Source: an uncultured Bacteroidota bacterium (lineage in GTDB: Bacteria; Bacteroidota; Bacteroidia; Flavobacteriales; Flavobacteriaceae). From it: DNA of 64,000 nt. The stretch is taken from NCBI GenBank assembly GCA_902622575.1, contig CACNQJ010000003.1, positions 1 to 64,000 on the forward strand, given 5' to 3'. A model generated the notes under the pieces. The model had not been told where the DNA came from. It worked only from the letters and a program-made list of their open reading frames with translations, and ran no database searches. Made by a program: the position numbers and the translations under genes. Positions 1-11,474 of this stretch are shown in pieces; within the stretch, counting starts at the first letter, position 1; every line of letters begins with the position of its first letter.

Positions 1-945
1 GGTTTTTTTAAGAGATTGTTCAAGAGAACAGATAAGAAAAAACTTGATAAGAGTTTAGAAAAAACTAGTAAAACCTTTTTTGAAAAGATAAAAAAAGTTG
101 TCGTAGGTAAAACAAAGGTTGATGTTCAAGTACTTGATGATTTAGAAGAAATTTTAATTACGTCTGATGTTGGTGTTAAAACAACCATTAAAATTATTGA
201 AGCAATTGAGCAAAGAGTTGCTAAAGATAAATACACTAGTGCTCAAGAATTGGATATTATTTTAAAAGAAGAAATTGGTAATATTATTTATGATGAGGTC
301 TCGGAAGATTTTAATATAAATGACAAACCATATGTAATTCTAGTCGTGGGAGTAAATGGAGTAGGCAAAACAACATCAATTGGTAAACTTGCTAAGTTTT
401 TCAAATCTCAAGATTTATCAGTCTTGATAGGTGCTGCCGATACTTTTAGAGCAGCAGCAATTGAGCAACTTGAGGAATGGTCGCAAAGAGCAGAGGTTGA
501 TCTGATTAAGCAGAAGATGGGTAGTGATCCTGCCTCAGTCTCTTTTGATACTTTAAACTCAGCTATAAATAAAGATTATGATGTTGTAATAATTGATACC
601 GCTGGGAGACTTCATAATAAAGTGAATTTAATGAATGAGTTGTCAAAAATTAGTCGCGTTATGCAAAAGCTGAAGCAGGATGCCCCGCATGAAATTATGT
701 TAGTTTTGGATGGCTCTACAGGCCAAAATGCCTATGAACAGGCCAAGCAGTTTTCACAAGTAACAAAAGTAACCTCTATGATGGTAACTAAATTAGATGG
801 TACAGCAAAGGGTGGAGTAGTCATAGGGATTTCAGATCAGCTTAATATTCCAATAAAATATATTGGGACAGGGGAATCTATTGATGACATTCAATTGTTT
901 AATAAAGTTGAATTTGTTGAATCCTTTTTTCAAAAAAACAGTTAA
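1..945 (+). CDS. ftsY: Signal recognition particle receptor FtsY (5' end just outside window)
   Basis: GTPase motifs GVNGVGKTTSIGKLA, DTAGRLHNK and TKLDGTAKGG. The frame is open from base 1 (GFFKRLFKRT...), so the TTG at 16 is probably internal and the ATG lies just upstream of the window. Confidence 0.95.
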   Translation, partial: GFFKRLFKRTDKKKLDKSLEKTSKTFFEKIKKVVVGKTKVDVQVLDDLEEILITSDVGVKTTIKIIEAIEQRVAKDKYTSAQELDIILKEEIGNIIYDEVSEDFNINDKPYVILVVGVNGVGKTTSIGKLAKFFKSQDLSVLIGAADTFRAAAIEQLEEWSQRAEVDLIKQKMGSDPASVSFDTLNSAINKDYDVVIIDTAGRLHNKVNLMNELSKISRVMQKLKQDAPHEIMLVLDGSTGQNAYEQAKQFSQVTKVTSMMVTKLDGTAKGGVVIGISDQLNIPIKYIGTGESIDDIQLFNKVEFVESFFQKNS

Positions 946-957
946 TAAATTTTTTGT

Positions 958-2559
958 TTGAAAGAAAAAAATATAAATATTGAACAGGCCCCAATAGCCT
1001 CAAAACTTATTAAAATTTTTCTCAGTGGTAATAAATTAAAGAACTTTTATTCATTTAAAAATGATATAAAAAACTATGATAAGCTGATCAAACAAAGATC
1101 ATCATTCAGTCAAAAAAAAAGACTGTTACTTCACAATGTAATTGAAGAACAATACAAAAATATTGATGATCTGGGATCCGTATCTGAATCTATAAACGAT
1201 TTAAGAAAACCTAATAGTTTCACAATAACAACGGGACATCAATTATCATTGAATACTGGTCCTTTATATTACATATATAAAATTTTACATTGTATTAAAA
1301 TATCAAAAGGATTAAAAGAAAAATATTCAAAATACAATTTTATTCCAATATTTTGGATGGCAAGCGAAGACCATGATTTTAATGAAATAAAATCATTTCA
1401 GACAAAAAATAGACAATACGAAATTGATGCGAACAAAAGTGGTTTATGTACAGGTAGGACTAAACCATTAAATTTATCTAAAATAATAGATGAATTGGAT
1501 GATAATTTTAAAAATAAACCATTCAAAGATGAAGTTATTACACTTTTCAAAAGTGCATATGATAATGAAAGGTCCTTGGCAGAGTCCACAAAAAGGCTGG
1601 TACATAGTATTTTTAAAGACTACGGTCTTGTAATTATTGATGCAGATAATTATGACTTTAAATCCTCTTTTAAACATATTTTAAAAGATGAAATAAGCAA
1701 CTTATCTTGCCATAATCATGTGCTGAATACTAATAAAAAAATAAGTAATTTATTAAAAGAAAAAATTAATTTTCAAGTTAATCCTCGAAAATTAAACCTG
1801 TTTCTAATTGAAAATGATAAACGCTACAGGATAGAATATTCGAAAGGTGAGTATAACATTTTAGGTACGGAATTGTCTTTTAAAAAGGCTGAAATTTTAA
1901 AACTTTTGAATAATAATCCTGAAATGTTTTCACCAAATGTTTTAATGAGGCCTGTTTATCAGGAATTTTTATTGCCAAACTTATCTTATGTTGGAGGGAA
2001 AGCTGAAATTGCTTATTGGCTACAATTAAAAAGTCTTTTTCAACATCATCAAATACCTTTCCCAATATTAACCCTACGTAATTCTGTTCTGTTATTAAAT
2101 AAACGGGATTTAGATTTATTAAATAAAAATAAAATTAAGTTAATAGATTTATTATCGTCAAAAGATATTTTCATTAAAAATTTAGTTAATAATAATATTC
2201 AAAATAACTTTGATTTAGAGACTAATAAAAGTGAATTTGAATCAGCCTTTAAAAAATTATTAAAAGCGACTCTAGATATTGATAAAAGCTTAGAATCACT
2301 AGTTAAATCAGCTCAATCTAAACAGCTTAAAATCTTTGATTCAATTGAGAAAAAAATCATTAAATCACACAAAAGAAAAATATCCGAAAATATTAATTCG
2401 TGCGAAAAGATATATGATAAAGTTTACGCTGATGGAATTTTTCAAGAAAGAAGACTAAACTACAGTGAATTTTACTCTTACATTGGAAAAAATATGATAA
2501 AATTAATTTATGAATCAATACATCCGTTTGATAACAAAATAATTGTTGTAGAGATTTAA
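958..2559 (+). CDS. bshC: Putative bacillithiol biosynthesis cysteine-adding enzyme BshC
   Basis: 533 aa; [19 protein letters not shown] and [15 protein letters not shown] are characteristic BshC motifs; ftsY-bshC-guaA neighbourhood. Confidence 0.88.
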   Translation: MKEKNINIEQAPIASKLIKIFLSGNKLKNFYSFKNDIKNYDKLIKQRSSFSQKKRLLLHNVIEEQYKNIDDLGSVSESINDLRKPNSFTITTGHQLSLNTGPLYYIYKILHCIKISKGLKEKYSKYNFIPIFWMASEDHDFNEIKSFQTKNRQYEIDANKSGLCTGRTKPLNLSKIIDELDDNFKNKPFKDEVITLFKSAYDNERSLAESTKRLVHSIFKDYGLVIIDADNYDFKSSFKHILKDEISNLSCHNHVLNTNKKISNLLKEKINFQVNPRKLNLFLIENDKRYRIEYSKGEYNILGTELSFKKAEILKLLNNNPEMFSPNVLMRPVYQEFLLPNLSYVGGKAEIAYWLQLKSLFQHHQIPFPILTLRNSVLLLNKRDLDLLNKNKIKLIDLLSSKDIFIKNLVNNNIQNNFDLETNKSEFESAFKKLLKATLDIDKSLESLVKSAQSKQLKIFDSIEKKIIKSHKRKISENINSCEKIYDKVYADGIFQERRLNYSEFYSYIGKNMIKLIYESIHPFDNKIIVVEI

Positions 2560-2581
2560 TTTTATTGATGTATTTTTGAAA

Positions 2582-4111
2582 ATGCCAAACAAAGTATTAA
2601 TTCTTGATTTTGGATCACAATACACTCAACTTATTGCTAGGAGAGTAAGAGAGTTAAATATTTTTTGTGAAATTTTCCCATATAACAGCTCAAGTTTCAA
2701 ATTAAAAGATTTTTCTGCTGTAATTCTCTCAGGCTCTCCATTTTCTGTTAGATCTAAGGATGCATTAAAAATAAATCTTGATAATATAAAAGGAAAAATG
2801 CCATTGTTAGGAATATGTTATGGCGCACAATATCTTGCCTATAATTATGGTGGCCTTGTTGATTTATCAAAATCTAGGGAGTACGGTAGAGCAAACTTGG
2901 TGTCAATTTCTAATCAATCTAGATTGTTAAAAGGCTTGCCTGAAAAATCTCAGGTTTGGATGAGTCATGCTGACACAATTGTTAAGTTACCTGACAAATC
3001 AAGAAGAATTGGAAGCACCAATGATGTAGAAAATGCTGCATTCTGTTTTGATAATGAAGACACCTTTGGGATTCAATTTCATCCTGAGGTTTATCACAGT
3101 ACAGATGGTAAGTTAATTTTGAAAAATTTTTTAAAAAACATTTCTGGAATTAAGGCAACTTGGACACCCGCATCATTTGTTGATTCTGCCATTAGAAATA
3201 TAAGAGTTAAGATTAAAAATGATCATGTTATACTAGGATTATCTGGTGGTGTTGATTCATCGGTAGCCGCAGTCTTATTACATAAAGCAATCGGTGATCA
3301 ATTAACGTGTATTTTTATAGATAATGGCCTTTTAAGAAAAAATGAATTTGATTCTGTTTTAAAACAATATTTTGGAATGGGTCTTAATGTAATAGGTGTA
3401 GATGCTAAAGAAAAATTTTATAACGCTTTGTCTGGTGTTGTCGATCCAGAATTAAAAAGAAAATGCATTGGTAAAGTTTTTATAGATGTTTTTGATGAGG
3501 AATCAAAGAAAATTAAAAATGCTAAGTGGTTAGCCCAAGGCACAATATATCCGGATGTTATTGAGTCAATATCAGTCAAAGGACCATCTGCAACTATAAA
3601 GTCTCATCATAATGTTGGTGGCTTACCAGATTATATGAATCTTTCAGTTATTGAGCCTTTAAAAATGTTATTTAAAGATGAAGTTAGAAAAGTTGGAAAA
3701 CAACTTTTAATTAAAAAAGAAATTTTACAAAGACATCCATTTCCTGGCCCCGGTTTAGGTATAAGAATTCTAGGTGAAATTAATCCAGAAAACGTATCCA
3801 TGCTTCAAGAAGCTGATATGATCTATATTGACTCTTTAAAATCTGCGGGGTTATATGATTCTATTTGGCAAGCAGGAGTTATTTTGCTTCCTGTTAAATC
3901 TGTTGGTGTCATGGGTGATGAAAGAACATATGAAAACTGCGTCGTTTTAAGAGCAGTAACATCAACCGATGGTATGACGGCTGATTGGGTTGATTTGCCA
4001 TATAAATTTTTGCAGGACGTATCAAATAAAATAATTAATAACGTTAAGGGTATAAATAGGGTTGTATATGATGTAAGCTCAAAACCACCCTCAACAATTG
4101 AATGGGAATGA
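2582..4111 (+). CDS. guaA: GMP synthase (glutamine-hydrolysing)
   Basis: GATase class I ([21 protein letters not shown]) plus ATP-PPase [12 protein letters not shown]-terminus [12 protein letters not shown] at 2582 preferred to the TTG at 2576. Confidence 0.97.
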   Translation: MPNKVLILDFGSQYTQLIARRVRELNIFCEIFPYNSSSFKLKDFSAVILSGSPFSVRSKDALKINLDNIKGKMPLLGICYGAQYLAYNYGGLVDLSKSREYGRANLVSISNQSRLLKGLPEKSQVWMSHADTIVKLPDKSRRIGSTNDVENAAFCFDNEDTFGIQFHPEVYHSTDGKLILKNFLKNISGIKATWTPASFVDSAIRNIRVKIKNDHVILGLSGGVDSSVAAVLLHKAIGDQLTCIFIDNGLLRKNEFDSVLKQYFGMGLNVIGVDAKEKFYNALSGVVDPELKRKCIGKVFIDVFDEESKKIKNAKWLAQGTIYPDVIESISVKGPSATIKSHHNVGGLPDYMNLSVIEPLKMLFKDEVRKVGKQLLIKKEILQRHPFPGPGLGIRILGEINPENVSMLQEADMIYIDSLKSAGLYDSIWQAGVILLPVKSVGVMGDERTYENCVVLRAVTSTDGMTADWVDLPYKFLQDVSNKIINNVKGINRVVYDVSSKPPSTIEWE

Positions 4112-5499
4112 AAGCGTGTATTTACACATTGACACTAATATTTTCACTTGTTTTTGGTTTTTCTCAAAACCAAACAAACAAGATTGAATTTGATTCACTT
4201 GTAAATTATAAAGTTAAAAAGAAGGAAACCTTGTACAGTATTTCCAAGAAATTCAATGCTAAAATTGATGATATATTGCTTTATAACCCAGAGTTAACTA
4301 ATAGTAAACTAAGAAAAAACTCAATCATAATTATTCCATTAAATAAAAGAGTTTTTGATCAGTCAGTTGTTGAGAGGAAAATAAATATTGACACTATTAA
4401 TAATAATGCTAAACTTAAAATAAAGAAAGATTATATAAAACTTGCATACTTAGCGCCATTCAAATTACATTCAATAGAATTAGATTCTGTTAAACAAGTT
4501 AAAGGTTTATTAAAAGAAGTTAATTTAACAACAATTTCAATAAATTTTTACAACGGTATTTTAACTGCTGTTGATGAGTTAAAAAATAGTAATGTTAAAG
4601 TTTCCGTTGACGTATTTGATACTCAAAATGACACTAATAAAGTTTTGAGCATAAGAGATAATAATGATTTTGACAATTATGATTTAATAGTTGGACCTTT
4701 GATTAAAAGAAATTACAACACTTTTCATCAAAATCTAATTAATACTAACTCTATATCACCATTAGTATATGATGATTTAAATTTAAATCCAAATACTATC
4801 GTACCTGTTGCTAGTGCTAATTTGAAAAGAGATAAAATATTTAGCATTATTGATAGTCTGATTTTAGAAACGCAGGATCAATGTGCACTAATAATTTCTG
4901 ATTCAATCAATATAAAATCAAGGAATAAGCTTCTTGAAAAATTTCCTTTAGCAGAGGTTATAGATTTAAATACGATAAATAATTCAGTGGATCCGAAAAT
5001 TGCTGATTCATTGCTAGGAAATTACAAAGAAAACTGGGTATTCTTAGAAACAAAAAAACCAAACCTTATATCTAGCGTTACCTCGCTGTTAAATGCACAG
5101 CTAACTTCAGAAAGAAAAATAAGGTTGTTTTCTAGTGTGTCGAATGAAAATTATGATAACCCAAATGTTAATTATGAAAAGCTTGGAAATCTAAGTTTCA
5201 TGTATCCCTCAAACTCAGCTCCAAATATTAATGAAGATTTTATTGAATTTCAAAATAATTATTTATCAAAATTTGAAAAATATCCAGATAATATTTCAAT
5301 TAGAGCTTTTGATATTATCAAAGATCTTCTATACAGAATTTCTGTTTCAAAATCATTGGAAAAATCCCTAGATATGGGGGAAACTAGATCCATACAAAAT
5401 AAGTTTAATTACTCGTATGATGATAAAACAGGCTTTAAAAATAATTCATTTTTCATATTAAGACATGAAGATCTAAAGATTATTGAACATCAAAATTGA
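4108..5499 (+). CDS. LysM-domain protein with periplasmic-binding-protein-like domain
   Basis: Signal peptide; LysM-like [33 protein letters not shown]1-type fold downstream. The ATG at 4108 overlaps the guaA stop (ATGA). Confidence 0.75.
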   Translation: MKACIYTLTLIFSLVFGFSQNQTNKIEFDSLVNYKVKKKETLYSISKKFNAKIDDILLYNPELTNSKLRKNSIIIIPLNKRVFDQSVVERKINIDTINNNAKLKIKKDYIKLAYLAPFKLHSIELDSVKQVKGLLKEVNLTTISINFYNGILTAVDELKNSNVKVSVDVFDTQNDTNKVLSIRDNNDFDNYDLIVGPLIKRNYNTFHQNLINTNSISPLVYDDLNLNPNTIVPVASANLKRDKIFSIIDSLILETQDQCALIISDSINIKSRNKLLEKFPLAEVIDLNTINNSVDPKIADSLLGNYKENWVFLETKKPNLISSVTSLLNAQLTSERKIRLFSSVSNENYDNPNVNYEKLGNLSFMYPSNSAPNINEDFIEFQNNYLSKFEKYPDNISIRAFDIIKDLLYRISVSKSLEKSLDMGETRSIQNKFNYSYDDKTGFKNNSFFILRHEDLKIIEHQN

Positions 5500-5527
5500 T
5501 TTAGCTATGAATAGTTTTGTACTTTTG
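5496..5527 (+). promoter_or_regulatory. Candidate Bacteroidota promoter for pyrG
   Basis: TTG (5496-5498), 21 bp, TACTTTTG (5520-5527); a second TAGTTTTG box lies at 5512-5519. Confidence 0.4.
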
Positions 5528-5546
5528 AAAATCGAATTTAATAGGT

Positions 5547-7160
5547 TTGAATAAAACACCCAAATACATATTCGTTACTGGAGGAGTCAGCTCATCACTT
5601 GGAAAAGGAATTATCTCCGCATCATTAGCAAAATTATTACAATCAAAAGGACTTAATGTTACCATACAAAAATTTGATCCATATATCAACATTGATCCTG
5701 GGACATTAAATCCATATGAGCATGGTGAATGCTATGTTACTAAAGATGGCACAGAAACCGATTTGGATCTTGGTCATTACGAAAGGTTTCTAAGTATTCA
5801 AACGACAAAGACAAATAATACTACCACTGGTAAAATTTATCAATCGGTTATCAATAGAGAGAGAAGGGGTGACTTTTTAGGAAAAACTGTACAAGTTATT
5901 CCTCACATTACTAATGAAATTAAAAGAAGAATACAATTAATAAGTTCGGAAGATTGTTACGATATAATAATCACAGAGCTCGGTGGAACTGTGGGTGATA
6001 TAGAGTCTTACCCATTTATTGAAGCTGTTCGTCAATTTAGATGGGATGTGGGAGAAAAAAATAGTTTAGTTATTCATCTAACATTATTGCCTTTTTTATC
6101 AGCTGCTGGGGAGTTAAAAACAAAGCCAACGCAACACTCAGTTAAAAAACTTATGGAGAGTGGAGTAAATGCTGATATAATTGTTTGTAGAACTGAAAAG
6201 AGCATTAGTGATGATCTTCGTAAAAAAATTGCTTTGTTTTGTAATGTTGATACAAATTCTGTAATTGAATCCATTGATGCGAAAACAATATATGAGGTTC
6301 CACTATTAATGGAAAATGAACGACTGGATGAAGTTGTTTTAAAGAAATTAAATGTGAACTATACTAAATCGAATTTAAATGAATGGAAAGAGTTCGTCAG
6401 AAAGATCAAAAATCCAAAACAAAACATAAAGATTGGTTTAATAGGTAAATATGTTGAATTACAAGATTCTTACAAATCAATTTTAGAATCCTTTGTTCAT
6501 GCTGGTGCTTGTAATGAAGTTAAAATTGATGTAGTTCCTGTTCACTCTGAGAATATAAGCATCAAAAACGTTAAGAAAGGGTTATCTATTTTGGACGGAA
6601 TTTTAGTTGCACCTGGTTTTGGCGTGAGAGGTGTTGAGGGAAAAATTTTGTCAATTAAGTATGCTAGAGAAAATAATTTACCATTTTTGGGTATATGTTT
6701 AGGCATGCAAATGGCTGTAATTGAATTTGCAAGAAATGTCCTTATGCTCAAAAATGCTAATTCTAGCGAGATGGATAGCTCAACAAAAAATCCTGTTATT
6801 AGTTTGATGGATGATCAGCATGAGGTTAAAGAAAAGGGAGGAACAATGAGACTAGGATCTTGGAATTGTAAAATAAATAAAGACTCCCTTGCTTATAAAA
6901 TTTATAATAAAGAAACAATTTCTGAAAGACATAGACATAGATATGAGCTCAACTTTAATTATATGAAAAAACTTTCGGAAAATGGGATGTCATTATCTGG
7001 TCTTAATCCAAAAACCGGACTAGTTGAAATTGTTGAAATTCCAGATCATGATTGGTTCCTTGGAGTTCAGTTTCACCCTGAGTATCAAAGTACGGTTGAA
7101 AATCCACACCCTATATTTGTTTCATTTGTAAAGGCGTGTGTAAATAAAACCAAAAAGTAG
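5547..7160 (+). CDS. pyrG: CTP synthase
   Basis: KYIFVTGGVSSSLGKGIISASLAKLL, ELGGTVGDIES, GATase LGICLGMQMAVIEFARN. Confidence 0.98.
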   Translation: MNKTPKYIFVTGGVSSSLGKGIISASLAKLLQSKGLNVTIQKFDPYINIDPGTLNPYEHGECYVTKDGTETDLDLGHYERFLSIQTTKTNNTTTGKIYQSVINRERRGDFLGKTVQVIPHITNEIKRRIQLISSEDCYDIIITELGGTVGDIESYPFIEAVRQFRWDVGEKNSLVIHLTLLPFLSAAGELKTKPTQHSVKKLMESGVNADIIVCRTEKSISDDLRKKIALFCNVDTNSVIESIDAKTIYEVPLLMENERLDEVVLKKLNVNYTKSNLNEWKEFVRKIKNPKQNIKIGLIGKYVELQDSYKSILESFVHAGACNEVKIDVVPVHSENISIKNVKKGLSILDGILVAPGFGVRGVEGKILSIKYARENNLPFLGICLGMQMAVIEFARNVLMLKNANSSEMDSSTKNPVISLMDDQHEVKEKGGTMRLGSWNCKINKDSLAYKIYNKETISERHRHRYELNFNYMKKLSENGMSLSGLNPKTGLVEIVEIPDHDWFLGVQFHPEYQSTVENPHPIFVSFVKACVNKTKK

Positions 7161-7166
7161 ACTTAG

Positions 7167-8963
7167 ATGGAGCAAAATAAGATAGATTCTTCTCAAATCA
7201 TTGGATTTCTTTTTTTGATAGCTGCTTTTATAAGCCTGCTGATGTTTCAGCCCCAGATTGAAGAGCCAGTACAAAACAGTGAAATCGAAAACCAACCTAA
7301 TTTTAACAATAATGAAGCTCCAGTTTACGACGAAAATATCATTTCAAATAATGATAAAAATGAAATTTTAGAGAATGAATTTATATCACTTGAAAATGAG
7401 GATGTGAAATTTACATTTTCAACAAAAGGAGCGCAATTATCAAAAAGTATTTTAAAAAAACACAATGATTTAGACGGTAATAATCTAGAAATAATTAATA
7501 ATAATCAAAGTTTTTATTTTGATTTTGAGAACACTCGACTAAAGGATATAGACACCTCAGAAATGTTTTTTATGTATGATGTAAATGAAAACAATCTTGG
7601 AAAAGAAATTAATTTCTCATACCAACAAAAAACAGGCGAAACTATTTTTTTTAATTACTTTCTGCCATCCGAAGGTTTTCTCCTAAAGTTGGAAGTTTAT
7701 ACTTCCGGCTTCAATGGATTGCTCAATAGAAATTCATCTACTTATCTAAATTGGAATTTTGATTCGTTCAGAAATTCAAAAAGTCAGGATTATGAAAACA
7801 GATATACTTATCTAAATTACCAAGACTCAGATAAAAAAGTTCGCGATCTTAGTGCCTACAGTGATGATGATGAAATAGATTCTGCAAAATGGATCTCATA
7901 CAGTCAGCATTTTTTTAATACCATTTTAATCTTTGAAGACCAAAAGAGTGATATTGAATTTACATCATCGAATATTGATGCAGATAAAACAGATAGAAAG
8001 TTTTTAAAAAGATTTAATTCTAAGATTCCAATTGATAAAAACTCAAGAGGTGAAATTGATCAAAAATTTGAATTGTACATAGGTCCCAATGATTATTACG
8101 TTATAAAAAACTATGACTATCAAATAGTAGATTCAATTTACTTTGGATGGGGTATTTTTGGATGGATAAACCGAAGCGTATTCTTTCCTTTATATAATTT
8201 TCTTAGCAATCATTTTTCGGCTGGAATTGCTATAATAATCATGGTAATATTGACAAGATTAGTCATGTCACCCGTACAATATAAAATGTACGTATCTCAG
8301 GCAAAGATGAAAATTTTAAAGCCTGAAATTACAGCGGCAACAGAAAAGTTTAAGGATGATCCAATGAAAAGACAACAAGAAACCATGAAAATTTACAGTC
8401 AAGCAGGCGCAAGTCCAGTTCAGGGTTGCTTGCCTGCCTTCCTTCAGATACCAGTTTTTTATGCTCTTTTTTGTTTTTTTCCTGTTGCATTTGCCCTGAG
8501 AGGTGAGTCATTCTTATGGGCTGATGATTTAAGTACTTATGATGTTATAGCTGATCTACCATTTTACATTCCTCTCTATGGTGATCACATTAGTTTGTTT
8601 CCGATTTTAGCAGGTGTTAGTATGTTTTTTTACACGCGCATGCAAGGAACTCAACAAATGCAGCCTAGTCAACCTGGTATGCCAAACATGAAGATTATTA
8701 TGTATATAATACCTTTTTCCTTACTTATTTTCTTTAATAACTTTGCTAGTGGTCTTTCTCTTTATTATACAGTCTCAAACATTCTTACAATAATTATTAT
8801 GCTAACTATTAAGAATGTTATTCTAGATGAGAAAAAGATTTTACTTGAGATTGAAGAAAATAAAAAGAAACCAAAAAAAGAGGGTAGATTTCAAAGAAGG
8901 CTAAGAAAACTTCAAGAAGCTGCTGAAAAAGCACAACAGCAGCAGAATCGAAAAAATAAATAA
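7167..8963 (+). CDS. yidC: Membrane protein insertase YidC
   Basis: N-terminal TM, large periplasmic domain, conserved YidC/Oxa1 core (ILTRLVMSPVQYKMY...GCLPAFLQIPVFYALF). Confidence 0.96.
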   Translation: MEQNKIDSSQIIGFLFLIAAFISLLMFQPQIEEPVQNSEIENQPNFNNNEAPVYDENIISNNDKNEILENEFISLENEDVKFTFSTKGAQLSKSILKKHNDLDGNNLEIINNNQSFYFDFENTRLKDIDTSEMFFMYDVNENNLGKEINFSYQQKTGETIFFNYFLPSEGFLLKLEVYTSGFNGLLNRNSSTYLNWNFDSFRNSKSQDYENRYTYLNYQDSDKKVRDLSAYSDDDEIDSAKWISYSQHFFNTILIFEDQKSDIEFTSSNIDADKTDRKFLKRFNSKIPIDKNSRGEIDQKFELYIGPNDYYVIKNYDYQIVDSIYFGWGIFGWINRSVFFPLYNFLSNHFSAGIAIIIMVILTRLVMSPVQYKMYVSQAKMKILKPEITAATEKFKDDPMKRQQETMKIYSQAGASPVQGCLPAFLQIPVFYALFCFFPVAFALRGESFLWADDLSTYDVIADLPFYIPLYGDHISLFPILAGVSMFFYTRMQGTQQMQPSQPGMPNMKIIMYIIPFSLLIFFNNFASGLSLYYTVSNILTIIIMLTIKNVILDEKKILLEIEENKKKPKKEGRFQRRLRKLQEAAEKAQQQQNRKNK

Positions 8964-8972
8964 TTTAATCTC

Positions 8973-10151
8973 ATGTCTAATACAAAAAAAAGAGTAGTGG
9001 TAGCTATGTCTGGGGGCGTAGATTCTAGTGTTGCAGCTTATCTGCTAAAAAGAGATGATTATGATGTTTTAGGTGTTTTTATGAAAAATTGGCATGATAC
9101 AAATGTCACTATCTCTAAAGAGTGTCCTTGGCTAGAGGATAGTTATGATGCCATGCTTGTTGCCGAGAAATTATCTATACCTTTTCAAGTTGTTGACCTA
9201 AGTAAAGATTACAAAACCAAGATTGTTGACTACATGTTTAGTGAGTATAAGAATGGGAGAACCCCTAACCCAGATGTTTTATGTAATAGAGAAATTAAGT
9301 TTGATCTTTTCCTGAATATTGCTATTAGTTTGGGCGCAGATTATATTGCTACAGGTCATTATGCACAAGTCAAAAAATCAAAATTAAATAATAAAACTTT
9401 ATTTCATCTTAAAGCAGGAAAAGACAAATTGAAAGATCAATCATATTTCCTTTGTCAGTTAACTCAGTATCAGTTAAGTAAAACAAAATTTCCAATTGGA
9501 GGAATTAGCAAGAAAAAAGTAAGACAAATTGCTAAGGAAAACAATCTGATTACAGCCGAAAAAAAGGATTCTCAGGGTCTATGTTTCGTTGGTAAGGTTA
9601 AACTACCTGATTTTCTTCAGCAAAGTCTTAAACCTAAACCTGGTATTGTTATTTTAATTGATAAGTCATTTGTGGGTTATGATTTAATAAATAATGGAAA
9701 TGATTATAAAATAATATCTAAGCCAATAAATTATAAAAAAACAGATGGTAAGAAAATTGGGGAACATAATGGTGCACATTTTTATACAATTGGTCAAAGA
9801 AAGGGGTTGTCAATTGGTGGGAGAAAAAATCCACTCTATGTTTTATCAACGGATGTAATCAATAATATCATTTATGTTGGAGAGGGATCAGATCATCCAG
9901 GTTTATTTAGATCTGTCTTAAGAGTTCATTCAAATAATATGCATTTTATTTCAGATTACTCCGAAATAATAAAATCGAAAAATTATAAAGCAAGAATTAG
10001 GTATAGGCAAGCGCTACAAGATGTTTCGGTATTTAAAAACTCTAAGTATTATTATTTTACTTTCAAAAAGCCCCAAAAGGCTATAGCTAGTGGTCAATTT
10101 GTAGCTTTGTATAGGAATGAAGAATTAACCTGTTCAGGTGTTATTGACTAA
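8973..10151 (+). CDS. mnmA: tRNA-specific 2-thiouridylase MnmA
   Basis: [48 protein letters not shown]. Confidence 0.96.
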   Translation: MSNTKKRVVVAMSGGVDSSVAAYLLKRDDYDVLGVFMKNWHDTNVTISKECPWLEDSYDAMLVAEKLSIPFQVVDLSKDYKTKIVDYMFSEYKNGRTPNPDVLCNREIKFDLFLNIAISLGADYIATGHYAQVKKSKLNNKTLFHLKAGKDKLKDQSYFLCQLTQYQLSKTKFPIGGISKKKVRQIAKENNLITAEKKDSQGLCFVGKVKLPDFLQQSLKPKPGIVILIDKSFVGYDLINNGNDYKIISKPINYKKTDGKKIGEHNGAHFYTIGQRKGLSIGGRKNPLYVLSTDVINNIIYVGEGSDHPGLFRSVLRVHSNNMHFISDYSEIIKSKNYKARIRYRQALQDVSVFKNSKYYYFTFKKPQKAIASGQFVALYRNEELTCSGVID

Positions 10152-11349
10152 AAATGTCGATTTGATTTCTGACCAGATCCTCAAAACCTTCTCTTTTTCT
10201 GATTAACTGAAAATTGTTGTTGATATACATTGCCTCTGCTGGTCTATATCTTGAGTTGTAGTTGCTAGACATCGTATGACAATAGGCTCCAGCGTTATTA
10301 AAGCATAGTAGGTCGCCATTTCTAATTGTAGATATTTTTCTGTTAGTTGCAAATGTGTCTGTTTCGCATATATATCCAACGACTGAATAATATCTTTGAA
10401 TATCATTTGAATTTGAAATATTTTCTATATGATGGCTGGCTCCATACATCATTGGTCTTAAAAAGTGATTAAAACCTGAATCTACCTGAGCAAACACTGT
10501 TGATGTAGTTTGTTTGATTGAGTTTACTTTACATAAAAATTTACCAGATTCACTTACAAGAAACTTACCTGGTTCAAACATTAGTGTTAATTTTTTGCCA
10601 TATTCTTTACAAAATAAATTAAATCTTTTTGATAATTTATCTCCTAATTCTTTGAGGTTAGTTTCACTATCATTTGGAAAATAGGGGACTTTAAAACCAC
10701 TACCAAAATCTATAAATTCAAGTTTATCAAAATTTTTAGCCGTATCAAATAATATTTCAGATGCTCTTAAAAAAACATCAATATCCAAAATATCACTTCC
10801 TGTGTGCATATGAATACCATTTACTTTAATTTTAGTATTGTTTACAATTCTTAATAAATGAGGAATTTGGTGGATACTAATACCAAATTTAGAGTCAATG
10901 TGCCCAACAGAAATTTTAGTGTTTCCACCAGCCATTATATGTGGATTAATTCTTATACATATTGGAACTGAGGGGTTATTATTTCCAAATTCCTCAAGAA
11001 CTGAAAGATTATCTATATTAATTTTAACTCCTAGTTGAGAAGCTTTTTTTATTTCATCCATTGATACACCGTTTGGAGTATAAATAATTTTTTCAGGTTT
11101 AATACCGCATTTTATTGCTAGATTAACCTCCTGAATTGAAACAGCGTCAATACCAGATCCAAGGTTAATAATAAATTTTAAAATTGAAATATTTGATAAA
11201 GCCTTTACTGCATAATTAATCTGAAGGTTGTCTACAGATTTAAATGAATTTTTTAGCTTGTTAAATTGTCTTTTAATCTTATTTGAGTCATACACATAGA
11301 GAGGTGATCCAAATTTCTCGGCTGCCTTAATAAGTTTTTGATTATTCAC
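10141..11349 (-). CDS. lysA: Diaminopimelate decarboxylase
   Basis: Fold III PLP decarboxylase: YAVKALSN, GIHMHTGSDI, FEPGKFLV, NAGAYCHTMSSNYNSRYRP. Confidence 0.93.
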   Translation of the reverse strand: MNNQKLIKAAEKFGSPLYVYDSNKIKRQFNKLKNSFKSVDNLQINYAVKALSNISILKFIINLGSGIDAVSIQEVNLAIKCGIKPEKIIYTPNGVSMDEIKKASQLGVKINIDNLSVLEEFGNNNPSVPICIRINPHIMAGGNTKISVGHIDSKFGISIHQIPHLLRIVNNTKIKVNGIHMHTGSDILDIDVFLRASEILFDTAKNFDKLEFIDFGSGFKVPYFPNDSETNLKELGDKLSKRFNLFCKEYGKKLTLMFEPGKFLVSESGKFLCKVNSIKQTTSTVFAQVDSGFNHFLRPMMYGASHHIENISNSNDIQRYYSVVGYICETDTFATNRKISTIRNGDLLCFNNAGAYCHTMSSNYNSRYRPAEAMYINNNFQLIRKREGFEDLVRNQIDIFSQ

Positions 11350-11474
11350 CTGGTGAAGTTAATTATAGAGATTTAAATTATTGTAAGATGAATTATTTGT
11401 AATAAAATAATATTCTAAAGTTATAAATAGAACAAAATTCAATTTTCTGGACAACTTTTTCTTAATTTTATAGA

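Noticed and set aside
1398-2065. Short antisense ORFs inside bshC (and similar 60-120 aa ORFs opposite uvrB, cca, dapD, purA, relA/spoT and others)
   Set aside because: They lie fully opposite strongly supported genes, have low-complexity or unrecognisable proteins and are expected by chance.
2571-2578. TATTTTTG matching a -7 box just before guaA, and the TTG start at 2576
   Set aside because: The box overlaps the proposed TTG and would put transcription start beyond the ATG at 2582; likely chance in AT-rich DNA.
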